A DNA stretch of 64,000 nt from Epiperipatus broadwayi (GCA_028023455.1 JAQFVV010000003.1:2584925-2648924), one strand, 5' to 3'; counted from the stretch's first letter, positions 48,366 through 60,943 are shown. Notes: generated by a model from the letters alone, not told the origin. Numbers and translations are program-made.

Positions 48366-49587
48366 ATTAATTACAGATGAAAATGATATTATTGCTTCAT
48401 TGGATGTTACAGAAATGTATGGATCTATTGATAGAATGAATTCCATAAAAATAATTGAACATGCATTAAAAAATAAAAATATTTGTAAATATATGATAAA
48501 ATTTATCATTGAATGATAACATTGTTGCATCTTTTGAAGGTCAATATTATAAAATGACCAAAGGTTGGCCTATGGGATTGCTCTGTAGTTGCACAAGTTT
48601 GCAATTTCGTTTTATCTACATATGAGAGTAATATTTTAAATATGTGTATTTTTGGAGATATTAAAATTTACAAAAGATATGTGGATGATGTTTTTGTCTG
48701 TGGAAACATTAATAGTATAAATTTGCTTATAGAGGAATTAAATAAATTGAATGGCTTGAAATGGACTATTGAAAAAGAACAGGATTATAAGATTAACTAT
48801 TTAGATTTAATGATCACAAGAGATAACAGTATATTAAATTATAAACTAATAATTAAGCCATTGCAAAAAAGAGGATATATAAATTTTAAATCAAAAGTAC
48901 CAATGATGCATAAGATGGCAAGTTTTAAATCTTTTTGTTTCAAATGAAAAATTATGTCGTTACTCAAAGTGATAAATTGAAAAATATTGAGATATTTGCC
49001 AAGGAATTGCTTGATGTTGGTTATAAAATGGAACAAATAAACAATACTTTAAGTCAATTTAAAAAAAATTATAATTTAAAAGAAATGAAGATTAATAATA
49101 AAAAATGGATATCTATTCCATTTATTTCAAATCCACAAGTAAAATTTTTAAGGATTTATATAAGAATGTATTTAATGTTTCATTCTACTGCTCCAAACAA
49201 TATTAACAAATTAGTTAATAATTCTAAGGATGTCATACCTATCAAGCAAAAAGTAATGTCATATATCAAATTTTTTGTGATTGTATGCTATCATATATAG
49301 GTGAATTTAGGTGCAACATTGAGAAAAGATTGAAGGAACACAAATTGTTATATAAGCGTGTAAAAAATAAAAATAATGGTGATTTAATATCTTCTTCAGT
49401 TTTCTTTGATCATGAAAAAACATGTAAACATAAATTTAAATTTAATTTTGAAAATGTGAAAATTCTTCATGAAGAGAGAAACCATAGTAAAAGAAAAATT
49501 AAAGAGGCAATTTTTATAAACAGGAATAAAACACATTTGATAAATCGACAAGCTTCTACATTAAAATACGAGATTCGTGGAATTTGA
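48366..49587 (+). pseudogene. Penelope-like element: reverse transcriptase plus GIY-YIG endonuclease
   Basis: The order is that of a Penelope-like protein. RT motif A is IIASLDVTEMYGSIDR (about 48387-48434), the substrate-binding motif is degenerate (MTKGWPMG, about 48553), and motif C is KRYVDDVFV (about 48672-48700) followed by INYLDLMITR. The connector runs from about 48950 to 49230. The GIY-YIG domain begins just before 49260 and continues in the 49285-49587 frame with LSYIGEFRCNIEKRLKEHK, FDHEKTCKHKFKF and KRKIKEAIFI. A stop in the RT near 48514 and frame changes near 48580, 48940 and 49290 inactivate it. The copy is 5'-truncated at motif A. Confidence 0.92.
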
Positions 49588-49729
49588 ATTGATGACGTTT
49601 GCTTCCGCTTTTAGTTTTTGAATTTAATAGCAGTTGAGGCAGGTTTGAAAGTAACCGAAAGTACTTCTGCGGATTTAAAGATTGTTTGAATTGTTTATAA
49701 ACCGTTTAAAAATATTATTTCAATTATAA
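49199..49729 (+). repeat. Right arm of the Penelope-like inverted repeat
   Basis: Pairs with 47817-48342. The 857-bp loop between the arms holds the reverse transcriptase. The outer edges (TTATAATTG and its complement) stop cleanly at both ends, defining the insertion at 47817-49729. Confidence 0.9.
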
Positions 49730-49769
49730 TTACAATATTATTTTTAATTAACGGATATTTTTATTTATT

Positions 49770-49794
49770 TTATATATATATATATATATTTTAT

Positions 49795-49828
<34 letters not shown>
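49770..49828. repeat. Paired (TA)n tracts
   Basis: Two TA tracts separated by ATTTTATTAAA lie about 40 bp right of the Penelope-like element. A shorter tract lies just left of the element at about 47804-47815. Confidence 0.9.
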
Positions 49829-49829
<1 letters not shown>

Positions 49830-49832
<3 letters not shown>

Positions 49833-51095
49833 CAGCATAGCATATTATTTATATAAATTATGGCATTCAAACTAGGGTCATTCATTTTAAAGCAGTAAAT
49901 CTTCTTATTCAATGTCATTAGTGACATTTACTCATACTGTGTTACTGACATTCAGGCTTATCTTCATGTTTATATATATTACGTGCTTCTAGTCTTCTAA
50001 TCTGGGGGTTGTGACAAGTTCAAACCCATAGATTTCTTCTCAAGCATTGTCCAGAGGATAGTTAATCTTCCCAGGACCATTTATGTCACTATCAGTGATC
50101 CCTAAGTCTGGCACATGCTACACCTATCAACTTCACCTTTCATCCAAAAGCATGACTTTTCCTGTTATTTTTAGGCTATTTATGTCAGCACTGAAAACTT
50201 CTTTATATTATTATTTCTTTTGCTTCATGACCCAGTTTTAATGCTCTGATATTAAAATTGCACTCTGTGAAAATATATATATAAATGCCAACTATTACTA
50301 GTTTTATTAATTGAATTTATTTCAATCTTATATAATCCCACCAGTGTAACTTATTTCTGTGTTTAAGAGTATCTACATGCCTTGGGGAAATATAAAGCTT
50401 TCTTCTTACCAGTGCTAATTAACAGAATTTTCATTAAGTATTTTGGCATATAATCAAATGTGTTTTCAAATGTATTTTATTTATTTTCACAACTGTAATG
50501 GTATGAAAATAGTTTGTATTATATTTGTAATAAATCTCGGAATGCTCCCCAAAATAATGTTAGTCACCATGTTTCAGAACCATAATCCAAAGCATTAACA
50601 GCAATTTTATGTGAATTCTTTCTAATAATCGATTGGCATCTTAATATTGGACCCCCCAAAGATGTGTGTTTATGTATAGTATATATTATTTAATTAATAA
50701 AAGAGCATATGAGAAATAATAGTGTAAATGACAATATATAATTATTTATTGTTTGGTAGACCATTTTCTCATTCATGCACATACTAATGTACTTAATTTA
50801 TAAACTAATTTTTATTATCCAACTTGTCTGAGTAGTTCGAATTCCTCTTTTCTCCACTTCCAAAAGCACAGCCATGCTTATATATTTTTTAGTTTAGTCA
50901 TAGTAATAGATGTCTCATTGTCTTCTCATGCTTTGCTAGTGGGAGGGATTAAAATTAATTCTCATGTGCCATCACTTTTATGTTATTTATTAGGTGTTAG
51001 ATCTGGGGCTTAGAGAGTGGGTTCGAATTCAGGCTGGTTTTTGATCTAAATCTCAGGCTTGACTGGGTTTGAAGTACATTTTGTGAGTTCCAGCT
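49830..51095. other. AT-rich stretch with isolated B-box-like motifs only
   Basis: GACAAGTTCAAACCC (about 50013-50027) and GTGGGTTCGAATTC (about 51018-51031) resemble polymerase III B boxes, but no A box or tRNA fold could be supported. No gene was seen. Confidence 0.35.
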
Positions 51096-51103
51096 CATGT
51101 TAG

Positions 51104-51840
51104 ATGGATAAACATGTTTTGACTGGTATAATATTGAGAGAAGTTATAGAAAAGACCAATAAATATAAATCACCATTATGCTTTGGATTTATAAATTATG
51201 AAAATACATTTGATCTTATGAGTATTTCTACAATAATTAAAGCATTGAATCATCAAGATGTAGACCCAGGATATTGTCATATTCTGAAGAATATTTATCA
51301 AAATGCAAAACAATGATTAGATTATAAGGTGATACTAAGATTAACATTGAATAGGATATACAACAAAATGATTTCATATCTCCAAAACTTTTTACAGCAG
51401 TTTTCCAAGAAGTAGCATATAGATTAAAGTGGGAGACTAACAGAGTTTTAAGTTGTGCAGATTTTGCAGAAGATGTAATTGTTTTGGCTAATAATACTTC
51501 AGAGCTTCAGGAAATGTTGCAAAAGCTATCAGATGAAAGTAAGAACGTATAACTAAAAATAAATGCTAAAAGGACTAAAATAATGCTTGAATGGATTTTC
51601 TCAGAAGAAGACAATAAAAATTGATAATCATAAAAATTAATCCTAAAATTAACCTTGACTGGAATTCTTTTGGCACAAAAAATTTAATATTAAAAGCAAG
51701 TATGCTGTGTGTTTGCAAAGGAAGATTTTTAATAGATATGTTTTGCTAGTTTTTACGTATTGATCAGAAACTTAATAGAAGAGTACACTTCAGACAATAT
51801 AGCAAAGTATAGAATGATGAGTTTATATACAAGTTCTATT
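51104..51840 (+). pseudogene. RTE-like LINE relic: reverse transcriptase core
   Basis: The sequence begins REVIEKTNKYKSPLCFGFI and continues with motif A decayed to NYENTFDLMS (about 51200), the substrate-binding region ISPKLFTAVFQEV (about 51376-51414), motif C decayed to CADFAEDVIVL (about 51456-51490; an AE replaces the usual AD-D arrangement), and ELQEMLQKLSDESK. The start of the post-RT region with NSFGTKNLILK is near 51665-51705. It overlaps in coverage with the relic at 44780-46165, so it is a separate copy. Stops throughout. Confidence 0.88.
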
Positions 51841-51844
51841 TAAC

Positions 51845-54800
51845 TCACAGTCTTTTTCCAAACAGGGAGAGGAATCAGTCTTTATAATTATTACATATAT
51901 TAAATGCATTTAATTAATAATTTAATTGAATTGGAGTACAGCAAAAATGATAACGAAGATGAGATAAATTTTATTATAGTTGACAATAATTAACATAAAG
52001 CAAGACAGGTTATACTTAATTATTGATTAGAATATAGATAATTTGATGCTATCAGGAATTACACAATTGGAAAGTTAATTAAATATAATTCAGTGCCAGT
52101 GACTTCATTCAAATGAATCTAGTAACCTTCGTGCTTTGTGAATAGTTGATGTGTATGGCAATTTGATGTCCAATTCTTTTATCATGGTTTGCCAAATGAC
52201 AGAGGTTATGGAAATAACTAGAGATATATATTAACTACTAGAGCATTAATATTGCTGATATTTAAGCTAAGTAAATTAAAGTTCAAGCAAAAACCATTAA
52301 GAGCCAAAAAGTGATGTAAATCATGATCTATTACACCAGAGATTCTCATGGTTTTGGGTAAAATCAAAATATGTATACAATATAAGGGGAATGGATTAAA
52401 TTAACATGACATAGGATTTGCTATAAGCAAATTACTAAACTTTATTAGGGATTTGGTGATCCAGATGAGAAGTTATTTACTCATGTAAGATGTGTGATTT
52501 GTTTGAAACAGAGGATCTTGCTAATGAATTAATTAATTTGAAACATAGGAAGTTCAGAGATAAATAGACTACTCAAAAGTCCTGGTTCCATACCCCAATT
52601 GCATATTTGGTGCTTATATCTGACCATTTGGTCTCTGGATGTGAACTGTATCCACTATTATGAGAGCAGCCTATAAACTGTTTCGGTCTTTGCCATTTGC
52701 TCATTAGGTTTAGCAAGATAGGAATGTATCTATACATATATCATAAATCCACATCCACAATGCACAAAGACAATATAACATTTATGCTAGAAATAATTGT
52801 CTTTGCCTTAAAATAGTTAGTGAATCCTTGTGCTGTTAACATAAGCCCATTCATAAATCACGCATTTAAAGTTAATGCAATAATAAAGAGATTGAATTAA
52901 TAAACTAATAATCCCATCTAATAAATAATTAATTCACATCATCAATCTGAATTTAATAGTGGGAAGTATATTTTAAGAGGTTAGAAATAATTACAAAGTA
53001 CAAAATACATCTTCATAACGTATATCTACTGCTAGAATTCCTTTATTAGGTAAAATAAGCTTTAGAAATCATATTTATAGTATTGGCAAACTATAATAAT
53101 TATTTATTAAATACTAAATTTCAAGCCAATTTGGATCATTGTAAGGATTGTAAGGTGACCACATATTATTACTATTTAATCTAATTTCAAAACAGTGAAT
53201 ATCCTGGCACAAACTTATTATATTTAATATGCTCACTGTCTCATTTGGCATATTATCACATACCTAAGAAAGTAAAATCTTAATAACTAAAACTTATACA
53301 ACAGCATAGGCATCATTGCAAGCATGAAAGCAAAGATAGGTTACAATTAATAGTATGATCATTAATTTTGTATTTTAGTTTACATAATATAAAATATTTT
53401 ACAGATATTAAAATTGCCGAAAGACAAGCATCAATTGGCAACTCTACAATTTAACTAGGGTGAAAGGTTTTGTAGATTAAAATTTACTTTGAATATTTGG
53501 TTAGATTATATAATAGCTATAGTTTTAGATTTAAAAGTTAAAGTTTATTCCAGAGCTCTTTGTGATGGCATTAGAAATTTTACATTTTATTAGGAATCTT
53601 ACATTTGACTCATTGGTGGAAGCAGGTATGTTGGTATGATCATTTCTTGGTGGTGGGTAAAGCAGCAATAATTATTCTTAAGATGGGAAGCGCATCTCTC
53701 CTGGTGGGAATATCAGTGCAACAGGTTTGTTATAGGAATGTCTTCCATTATTATAGTAGCTGGATGTCTTCAGCATATAGGATGGAGATGGAGATAACCA
53801 TTCTCCAGGTTTAAAAAACAGCAACCCCCACTTCTCCTACTCATACATTTTAAAAGTGAAATTGGCATGGATTTTGTTGGCAAACACAAAATTTGGCAGT
53901 TTTTTTTTTTCACACAGAAAAAGATAGCCTATATCCTCACCTTCCATTACATTATACATTTTAATAACAAATTTTCCCTAGCAAAACAAGCCATTAGCAT
54001 ATTAAGTTTTATAATTTTAAGAACCAAAATAACTCCTGTCTTTTTTGTACAGTTCCTTAGCAAGATGTTTTCAAGAATTTTACATTTTATTTTCATATTA
54101 ACTTTTTAGTAATTTATAAAGTTGGTTAAAAATTTATCTTAGTGATAAAATATATTTTGACAAATATCTATTGTTTTAATAACTTTTAACATTAATTAAC
54201 ACACCATCACAACTTCAATTTGAATCACATGATTTTATTTTATATATTATTCTAGAAATAAGTTTTAGAAAGTATTAAAAATAACCAAATAATAAGATGC
54301 ACTACATATATTTATTACATTGATACATACATCACACATATATACCTGTAATTTTAACAAATTGAGTTATAAAATGAATTATAAATTATACATAAATTTT
54401 ATAAAACTGTCATGGTAATCTATACATGCCAGTTAGATTACTGATATCAATGTATGCATATATATATATATATGTGATCATATCTACACACTCATATAAA
54501 CATGTCTTGGGCACTTTTAGAGTTTGAACCTGGCAAATAGTAGGTTATAGGTATAACACAGGTGAACTAGAGATGGCAAGGCAATTATTCTGTTACAGTA
54601 TATATATATTATAGCTGTTCTATATGTTATTTTTGTTATTTATTATAATTTATATTGCTATGTGTCATCATTTATTCAAAATTAATACAGAGTTTAGTTT
54701 TTTGAAGTATTTCCTTCATCTTTTTTATATATTTTTTTTCATTCACAATTTACTTCCAAATAATGAGATATGTATATCTATATCTGTCAATCAAATATTC

Positions 54801-54870
54801 TTATCAAAAGACAATAAGGACTCAAACACACTAAGCATGTGCTGGTTTATTTTTATATGCATCTACAAGA
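51845..54870. other. AT-rich stretch, nothing recognised
   Basis: Short frames at 53605-53814, 53867-54109 and 54624-54902 have no recognisable domain. A B-box-like GGTTCAAACTC occurs on the minus strand near 54520 without support for a whole SINE. Confidence 0.4.
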
Positions 54871-54876
54871 AAAATC

Positions 54877-54933
54877 TCATGGTGCAGTGGTTATTACATT
54901 AATCTGCCATGCTATGACTTGGAATTTGAATTT
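54877..54933 (+). repeat. tRNA-like SINE fragment
   Basis: TGGTGCAGTGGTTATTAC resembles an RNA polymerase III A box. It is followed about 30 bp later by CTTGGAATTTGAATTT in B-box position. The GGAATTTGAATTTA and GTTAGTGAGCTGG segments recur within the next 110 bp. The aminoacyl stem is not recognisable, so this is a relic and not a tRNA gene. Confidence 0.4.
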
Positions 54934-55340
54934 AGGTTTTCCAGAGTTTAAATAGTTTTAGAAATTTTTTTCCACATAGTTAGTGAGCTGGAATTTGAAT
55001 TTAAGTCAAATATTTTTTATAATTTTTTCCAGATAGTTGGTGAGCTCAGTGATAAAACAGGAATTGAAAACTAATAGCACTTTCATTATCCAGAAGGTTG
55101 AAAACTAGTTTTGAAAGGTTGTGGAAAAAGCTTTTGCTCTCTAGTGGGCTATTTAAATGACGTTTTATCTTTTTGTCTATATTCATATACATTGGAAGCA
55201 TTTTCTTATAGCTAATCTTAAAATCTGACTAAAAAATAAGATGTCATTACTGTATATTGCATGAGAATGGTTTTTACTTCTAAGAGATTTACACTTTTAA
55301 AATTAATTGACAATCTTTTTGATTCTATTACAAAAAATAG

Positions 55341-55453
55341 TTTTTGATGTTCCATAAGGCACATATATCTATCCTTTTCTTTTTGTTATGCCTTATGGAA
55401 CATATTTTTTGATGTTCCATAAGGCACATATATCTATCCTTTTCTTTTTGTTA
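55341..55453. repeat. Exact 48-bp direct duplication around a 17-bp inverted piece
   Basis: The 48-bp unit at 55341-55388 is repeated exactly at 55406-55453. The 17 bp between them (TGCCTTATGGAACATAT) is essentially the complement of part of the unit (ATGTTCCATAAGGCA), so a hairpin lies at the duplication junction. Confidence 0.85.
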
Positions 55454-55580
55454 CTAACAATAACATGAAAATCAAGTAGAGTTGGAGTTGGAGCCATTTT
55501 AATACTCTCTATCAATATAGTTGCTGCATAGGATTAGGCATTTTCACAGCATTAAAACATTTTGGATATTTTTCATCTTT

Positions 55581-55605
55581 TTCTCTCTCTCTCTCTCTCT
55601 CTCTC
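55581..55605. repeat. (CT)n microsatellite
   Basis: A pure CT run of 12 units. Confidence 0.9.
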
Positions 55606-55897
55606 ATTAAAAATGTCTTTCTGTTGGTCTTTAAATAAAAAACAGCATTTTTTATTTATTTACTACACTATCAATTGTTTATGGGATAATATGATGCTCT
55701 GAGCACCAAAGAAATAGGCTAATCACAATAGCTTTATTTTTACTTGCTCAAAATGTTGTGTTTGTTTTTAAATTTCCATAACTAAAAAGTGGTCTAACAA
55801 CCTCCACTTTTTGACTCTACTACTAGGCTAAATTAACAAGTATAGCTTCTGGGTTTGCAACTTATGCATTCCAGCTTTGATGTCCAATAATTACATG

Positions 55898-56158
55898 ATC
55901 GCCATTGTTTACCACTTACATAAGGTATTAAAACAGTAGCAATTTTTTTTCACACAGCAGTGCTACCTTGGGCAAGCTCCAGCAATTAATAGATGCTAAA
56001 AGTTTATGCATTTTAATTGCATCCAGTGCTTTCCCATCCATAAGCTAAAAATTTGTCAAGAGATGTTGGATAAAAAGGCATTGCATAGAGATTAAAATGC
56101 ACAACTATCTAGCACTTATTGATTATTAGAGCTTATACTAGATGGCACTATTAAGTGA
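55898..56158. mobile_element. 261-bp short-form copy of the repeat family with ~18-bp target duplication
   Basis: The flanks ATGTCCAATAATT-N-CATG (55880-55897 and 56159-56176) match at 17 of 18 positions. The insert is diverged and partly palindromic: AAGCTCCAGCAATTAATAG on the left against an inverted counterpart near 56120. Its length nearly equals that of the copy at 1812-2073. It is assigned to the family from shared order and motifs, with more divergence than the other copies. Confidence 0.6.
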
Positions 56159-56959
56159 ATGTCCAATAATTCCATGCTTGGTTCTAGGTTAGATAATAAA
56201 CTGAGTATAAAAGGACTTCTCTATGATCTGCATGGTGCATAGTCATTTATTGAAGGCTATTTCATTAGTTATTCACTTTTGGATTAAATGATAGAATTTA
56301 AAATTTATGAAAACTTTATGATAGCTTGAAAAAAATAATGAGAAGGAAATATAGAATAGGATTTGATTTGTGATTAACAGGTTCAACCACATCCCAATAT
56401 AAAAGATAATTATTTTATTGACCAAGAGTAGATTTTAAAACTTTATTGTTTTGCTGTTATTTGTCAAAGACTACCATCCAGCATCTGAGACCCATTAATA
56501 CTGTCAGAATTACTTTTATATTTTAAGCAAAAAGTTAAATAAAAATCTTATTAATTAACTATTTACAGTTCTCAATTTTAATGATGCAGAAATGAGATAT
56601 TTGAATCCAAATTGAACAGTAAGACTTAAAACAAAACAAAAAAAAAAAAAGCTTTCATCTAATAAGAACTTGCAATAGTTTATCAGTATAGTATATCAAG
56701 ACATTCAAACCAGACATTCCCAAGATGAAGATACAACATGTCATTACTGGTGCTCAAATATCATATAGACAATTGCACAATTAATTATTCGATTATTATT
56801 TCATTATTTTATAAAATAAATAAAATTCAGTGAACACTAAGTTTTCAGAAATGTATACTTCCCAAAATGTGAGTTATGGCACAGGGTTCAGCAATCTGCC
56901 TTGAATATTTTAGCATCGTGAAAAGAGTCAAGAGCTAAATACTCAGTAGAAATTCTCTT

Positions 56960-57560
56960 CATATGATAGTGGCACCTACTGCAAGCCATAATAATCAATA
57001 GATGCTAGAAGATTTATGTATTAAAATCCCTATATACTTCCTACTCATCTAATAATCCCTAGATTGACTTCTAGCTCATGGCTTTTATTAGTGAGGAGCC
57101 TTGGATTTCAGAGCACTGTGCCTAGATATTTGCTTCAAAATAAAAATACAATAATGATTTTCAATCCAAGCTTATTTGCTTGTATAGTCATACAGATCTG
57201 AACCCAATTCAGCAATCTATACATTTTGGTGTATTTGATTTTTAATAACATACCATTATTCTTTGACCAGGATTGCTATTAAACCACTAAGGCATCACAT
57301 GACCACCATTTCTTATGCTTACTCAATTTGGAAAAATAGTAGCAACTCACTCCATACAATAGTGCCACCTAATGCAAGCCATAGTAATCAATGGATGCTA
57401 GAAGATTTGTGCAAAAAACCCTATCTAGTGCCTACTCATCTAATATCCCTAGATTAATTTCTAGCTTGTGGCTTTTATCAGTGAGGAGTCTTGGACTGAG
57501 AGCATTGCATCTAGATCTTTTGAGTCTAATGAAATTTTCCAGCAACCACTTTTACCTTTT
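56960..57560 (-). repeat. Repeat family: partial unit plus near-complete ~425-bp unit in tandem
   Basis: 56960-57135 matches the first half of the unit on the minus strand. 57136-57560 is a near-complete unit, including the second half (CAATCCAAGCTTATTTGC, CAATCTATACATTTTGG) and the terminal segment complementary to GGGTTGCATTAGACCC. The order and periodicity match the array at 31.6-32.6 kb, but on the opposite strand. Confidence 0.75.
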
Positions 57561-57584
57561 TAATTAACTATAAAATATTTTAGT

Positions 57585-57690
57585 ATTCATTGATTACTAT
57601 GGCTTGCACTAAATGCCACTATTGTATGAAGAGTTGTTACTGTTTTACCAGATTGTGTAGCATAAGAATTGGTGGTCATGTGATGCTTAA
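57585..57690 (+). repeat. Repeat family: short inverted fragment
   Basis: Matches the middle of the unit in the opposite orientation to its left neighbour: TCATTGATTACTATGGCTTG, ATGAAGAGTTGTTACTG and GGTCATGTGATG. Together with 57136-57560 it makes another inverted pair. Confidence 0.7.
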
Positions 57691-57699
57691 GTGAACTAA

Positions 57700-59030
57700 A
57701 TACTCCTGAGTTGATGCCCATCTGAAAGTTTAAAAGAAATCGCAGAATGATTTGTTGAATTGAACTGCTCATTCTATTATTATGAGTTTGAATGTTACTT
57801 TTTGAACAACTATCTGATGATTATTTTTATTATTTCAACTATGCTCTAATTTTTAAAATGAGCTTTCATTAGGCCCACAGCTTTAGTAATATAATGATAA
57901 ATTGTTATATGTGTAAGTTTAATCTTGGCAAACTCTTGTTACCATATGTTGCCTTTACACTTTGATTTTTTCTGATTATTTATTTATCGTATAGTTATTA
58001 CTCGGGAGGTCAGGTATCTGTTAAGGTACCGAATGAGAAGAATGATTCAAAAATCTTTAATTCTTGAGTTCATTTCCTTCACTACTGAATTAAACAAACA
58101 GAGCATTTATGATGTGTCTATATATGTAGAGTGTTGAAATTTTTTTAATTTAGGTGCTCTTTAAATTAGAATATACACTTTAAATGTACATTATTTAATT
58201 AATATTGCAACTTAATACTATAAGATAACAATGATTTTAAAAACGAAATGAATCTCTACAAGAACTTTTTATCACGTTAAAATTCACCGAATGTCTGCTT
58301 CGTTCAAATATTAGATAAAACTTTCAATTACAGCGGAGGCATTTCTAATGCTAAACCACAAATCTTTTTAAGTCTGATAATTATCAGTAACTGCCAGAAA
58401 CTTCACTTCCTTGACTTTTTTTTTTTAAAAAAGTGACGAGATTACAGACAAATTCTTTTTGGGTGAATATAGCTATTTTGTTCTTTTTTTGTTAGTTGTA
58501 ATTAACACACATTATTCTCGTAAGCGCTCTTAGCTACTAGATATAAAACACTATTATCTTCGTTTTTTAAAAAGTAAAAAACGGATGTATTCACAAAAAT
58601 TATACGTGCTAGCTTAAATTAGTTAAATGGAATTGCTTCGTTTGAAATAAATATTACTTACTGTAGTTTTCGGCAAAGTAATTTAAGATACTGCGGAAAG
58701 AAAAGTGAATTTCTCTCACCAGTAATAACTGGATAAACATGCAATTTTCTTTATAAAGATTGGTGTTTATAAAACCTTTAAAAAAAATTATTCTCGATAC
58801 AAAGAATTGCTAAATATAAAAACAAAAAGATTTTTTTTTTCTCGTGAAATATAAATATACAGTATATATATAGTACATTTATGTGTCTCAAAAAGAAAAA
58901 ATAATACGATTTCCATGCAAAATAATAACCTTCAAATTGAGTTCACTGCAACTAAAAATCTTCAACAGTGTCAAGAATAGACAAATTGGTTGGTGAGATT
59001 TTTTTTAAATGGTTTTATTCCCCTATGTTA
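57700..59030. other. AT-rich stretch, nothing recognised
   Basis: No supported gene, RNA or repeat array was seen. The 58.2-58.7 kb part holds scattered CpG-containing motifs but no frame. Confidence 0.45.
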
Positions 59031-59038
59031 TCATCAGC

Positions 59039-60327
59039 CAGAGGCGGATTAAGCCAAGTGGGGGGCCCCAAGCGGTAAAAATTTCGGGGTCCTCAAACTC
59101 AAGTTAAAAAAAAAAAATTTTCAAGAAAACTCATTAAGTTATTAATAAAAGAAAAAGTAATCAAAAATTTCATACTATAACATATTAAATGAATTTATTA
59201 AAAAAACATTTCTTACATGAATTTCCGTCTTGCTTTATTTAATGCAAATTCATCAATTATTTTTGCAGTGTGAATTCGGTTTAAAATTCCCTGCTCTATA
59301 CACAGAATGACCTTTTTATTTAATCTTTCTTTTCCCATAGTACTTCTTAAATAATTTTTTGCACACTTTAAAACAAAAAACAGTCTTTCTCCTGACGTAT
59401 TAGATAAGGAAATTGTTTTTAAAAAATTTCAATAATATTTCAACATTTGGAAATATACAAGATATTTCTTTGGTGACTCGATAGATGTCTGGTGTGGCTT
59501 TTATGGTGTCCTCGTTTTCTTTTAGAAATATTAAAAAATGGTCAAATTCATCTTCAAAATTACAAGCATCAATCCATTTTTGTAAATATCCTTAAACTTT
59601 ATTATCGCGTTTTTTTTCTTCTATTGATAAATTCCAATCAAAAAATATTCGAAAAGGCTCTACAACAACTTCATACGTCCGAGTTCTTCGAGATAGTTCT
59701 GCCTTGGTGTTATCACATATAACATAAAATGTATTGACTATGAAATTTTCTCTTATTGTAAATTCATGTCCGTCTTTTTTTTTGTAAAATAGTTTAAAAG
59801 CTTTTAGCCTCCCAAACAATGCCTACTAAAAATATTTATTTTAATGATAATGTTGTTAATATTGTTAACAAATAAAATTTATTTTTCCATGTGGTCCAAT
59901 CAAAGTATAATTTAAAAAAAACCCTTTGGAGATAAATCAGCTTCAGGAAAACAGCAAAATTTATTTACGATAATTTTTTCAAAAGCAGAGTATTCAACTT
60001 TAATTAAATCAAATTATTATTTTGGGAGAGTTCCAATTTTTTATGTAATTAAAAAAATAAATATTTATTTAATTTGGGCCTGTTTATGCTATACTAGTTG
60101 CACTCCCTGATGTGCAGTTAATAGTTAGAATCCCGCCAAAACTCAAATAAATTCCCTTCAAAGGCTTAAATAATACCGCGTTATAGGAGGGTTGATTGTA
60201 TACAAAAAAAAAAAAAACATAATTTTCCTGGAATCCTAATGAAAAGGCATTTTAAGACCTCGGGGCCCCTTAGTATTCCGGGGCCCTATGCGGCCACTTA
60301 ATCCGCTTACAGCTTAATCCGCCTCTG
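59039..60327 (-). mobile_element. hAT DNA transposon, ZMYM1-like, internally deleted (1.29 kb)
   Basis: The left end CAGAGGCGGATTAAGCC and the right end (minus strand) CAGAGGCGGATTAAGCTG are inverted over 16 bp and typical of hAT ends. Each is followed by a GC-rich subterminal region containing GGGGCCCC, striking in AT-rich DNA. The right end carries an extra internal copy of TTAATCCGC. A matching 8-bp target duplication was not seen. It carries the 3' part of a transposase on the minus strand. Confidence 0.85.
59213..59819 (-). pseudogene. hAT transposase (ZMYM1-like), C-terminal relic with dimerisation region
   Basis: The transposase would cut and paste the element. The first frame (59819-59592) reads NFIVNTFYVICDNTKAELSR and VVVEPFRIFF, like the region of ZMYM1-type hAT proteins preceding the C-terminal block. 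After frameshifts and stops, an open frame (about 59410-59213) has TISLSNTSGERLFFVLKCAK, NYLRSTMGKERLNKK and ILNRIHTAKIIDEFALNKAR, ending ARRKFM and a stop at 59213-59215. This matches the hAT dimerisation pattern [ST]-x-ERxFS.LK..K..LR.TM.[QE]ERL. The N-terminal zinc-finger and catalytic parts are missing, apparently deleted between 59820 and the right end. Confidence 0.85.
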
Positions 60328-60329
60328 AG

Positions 60330-60940
60330 ACCCAAATGTTTAGCGATTTCATTTTAGATTTGAACTTCAGGGCATGAACTTAACTACCAACTCATTAGCT
60401 TTGGCATTTTATGATTTTAATATTGTGCTCAAACTTGGTAATTGAAGTTAGTTATAAGTTGTGTAACAAACAAACATCTATCTTGTAAAAAATGAAAAAA
60501 ATAATTTTGAATAATTAATTTTTATTGCTTTCATCATCATCTTTTTTTCTAAACATATTTTTAATGAGCTTATTAATACTGTCTGTTATACATATAGGAA
60601 GAAACAAAGCCTGCCATGCCTATAAACTAGGTTTGAATGAGGGCTGAATAAACTTGGATTTTATTTTTTTTCCAAAAGGGTTGAGATTTCTTCTACAAGT
60701 AAATGAGTCATAACTAAGCCAAATAATTATCTAATATTGGTCGATAAATTAATATATCTAGTTATTCTTAGCTAGAGGATAAAACGGAGAAGAAAAAATC
60801 CTTATCTCTTCAACATCCAATAATTAAAGCCTGACTATACAACCTCTCTGTCTTTTCTATAAAATACATTGGAAAGATCTTTGCCATGGGGTCAGCTACA
60901 TGATCATTTTATTTTACATATAGACACACACATATATATT
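60330..60940. other. AT-rich stretch, nothing recognised
   Basis: No credible frame, RNA gene or repeat array was seen. Confidence 0.45.
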
Positions 60941-60943
60941 ACC

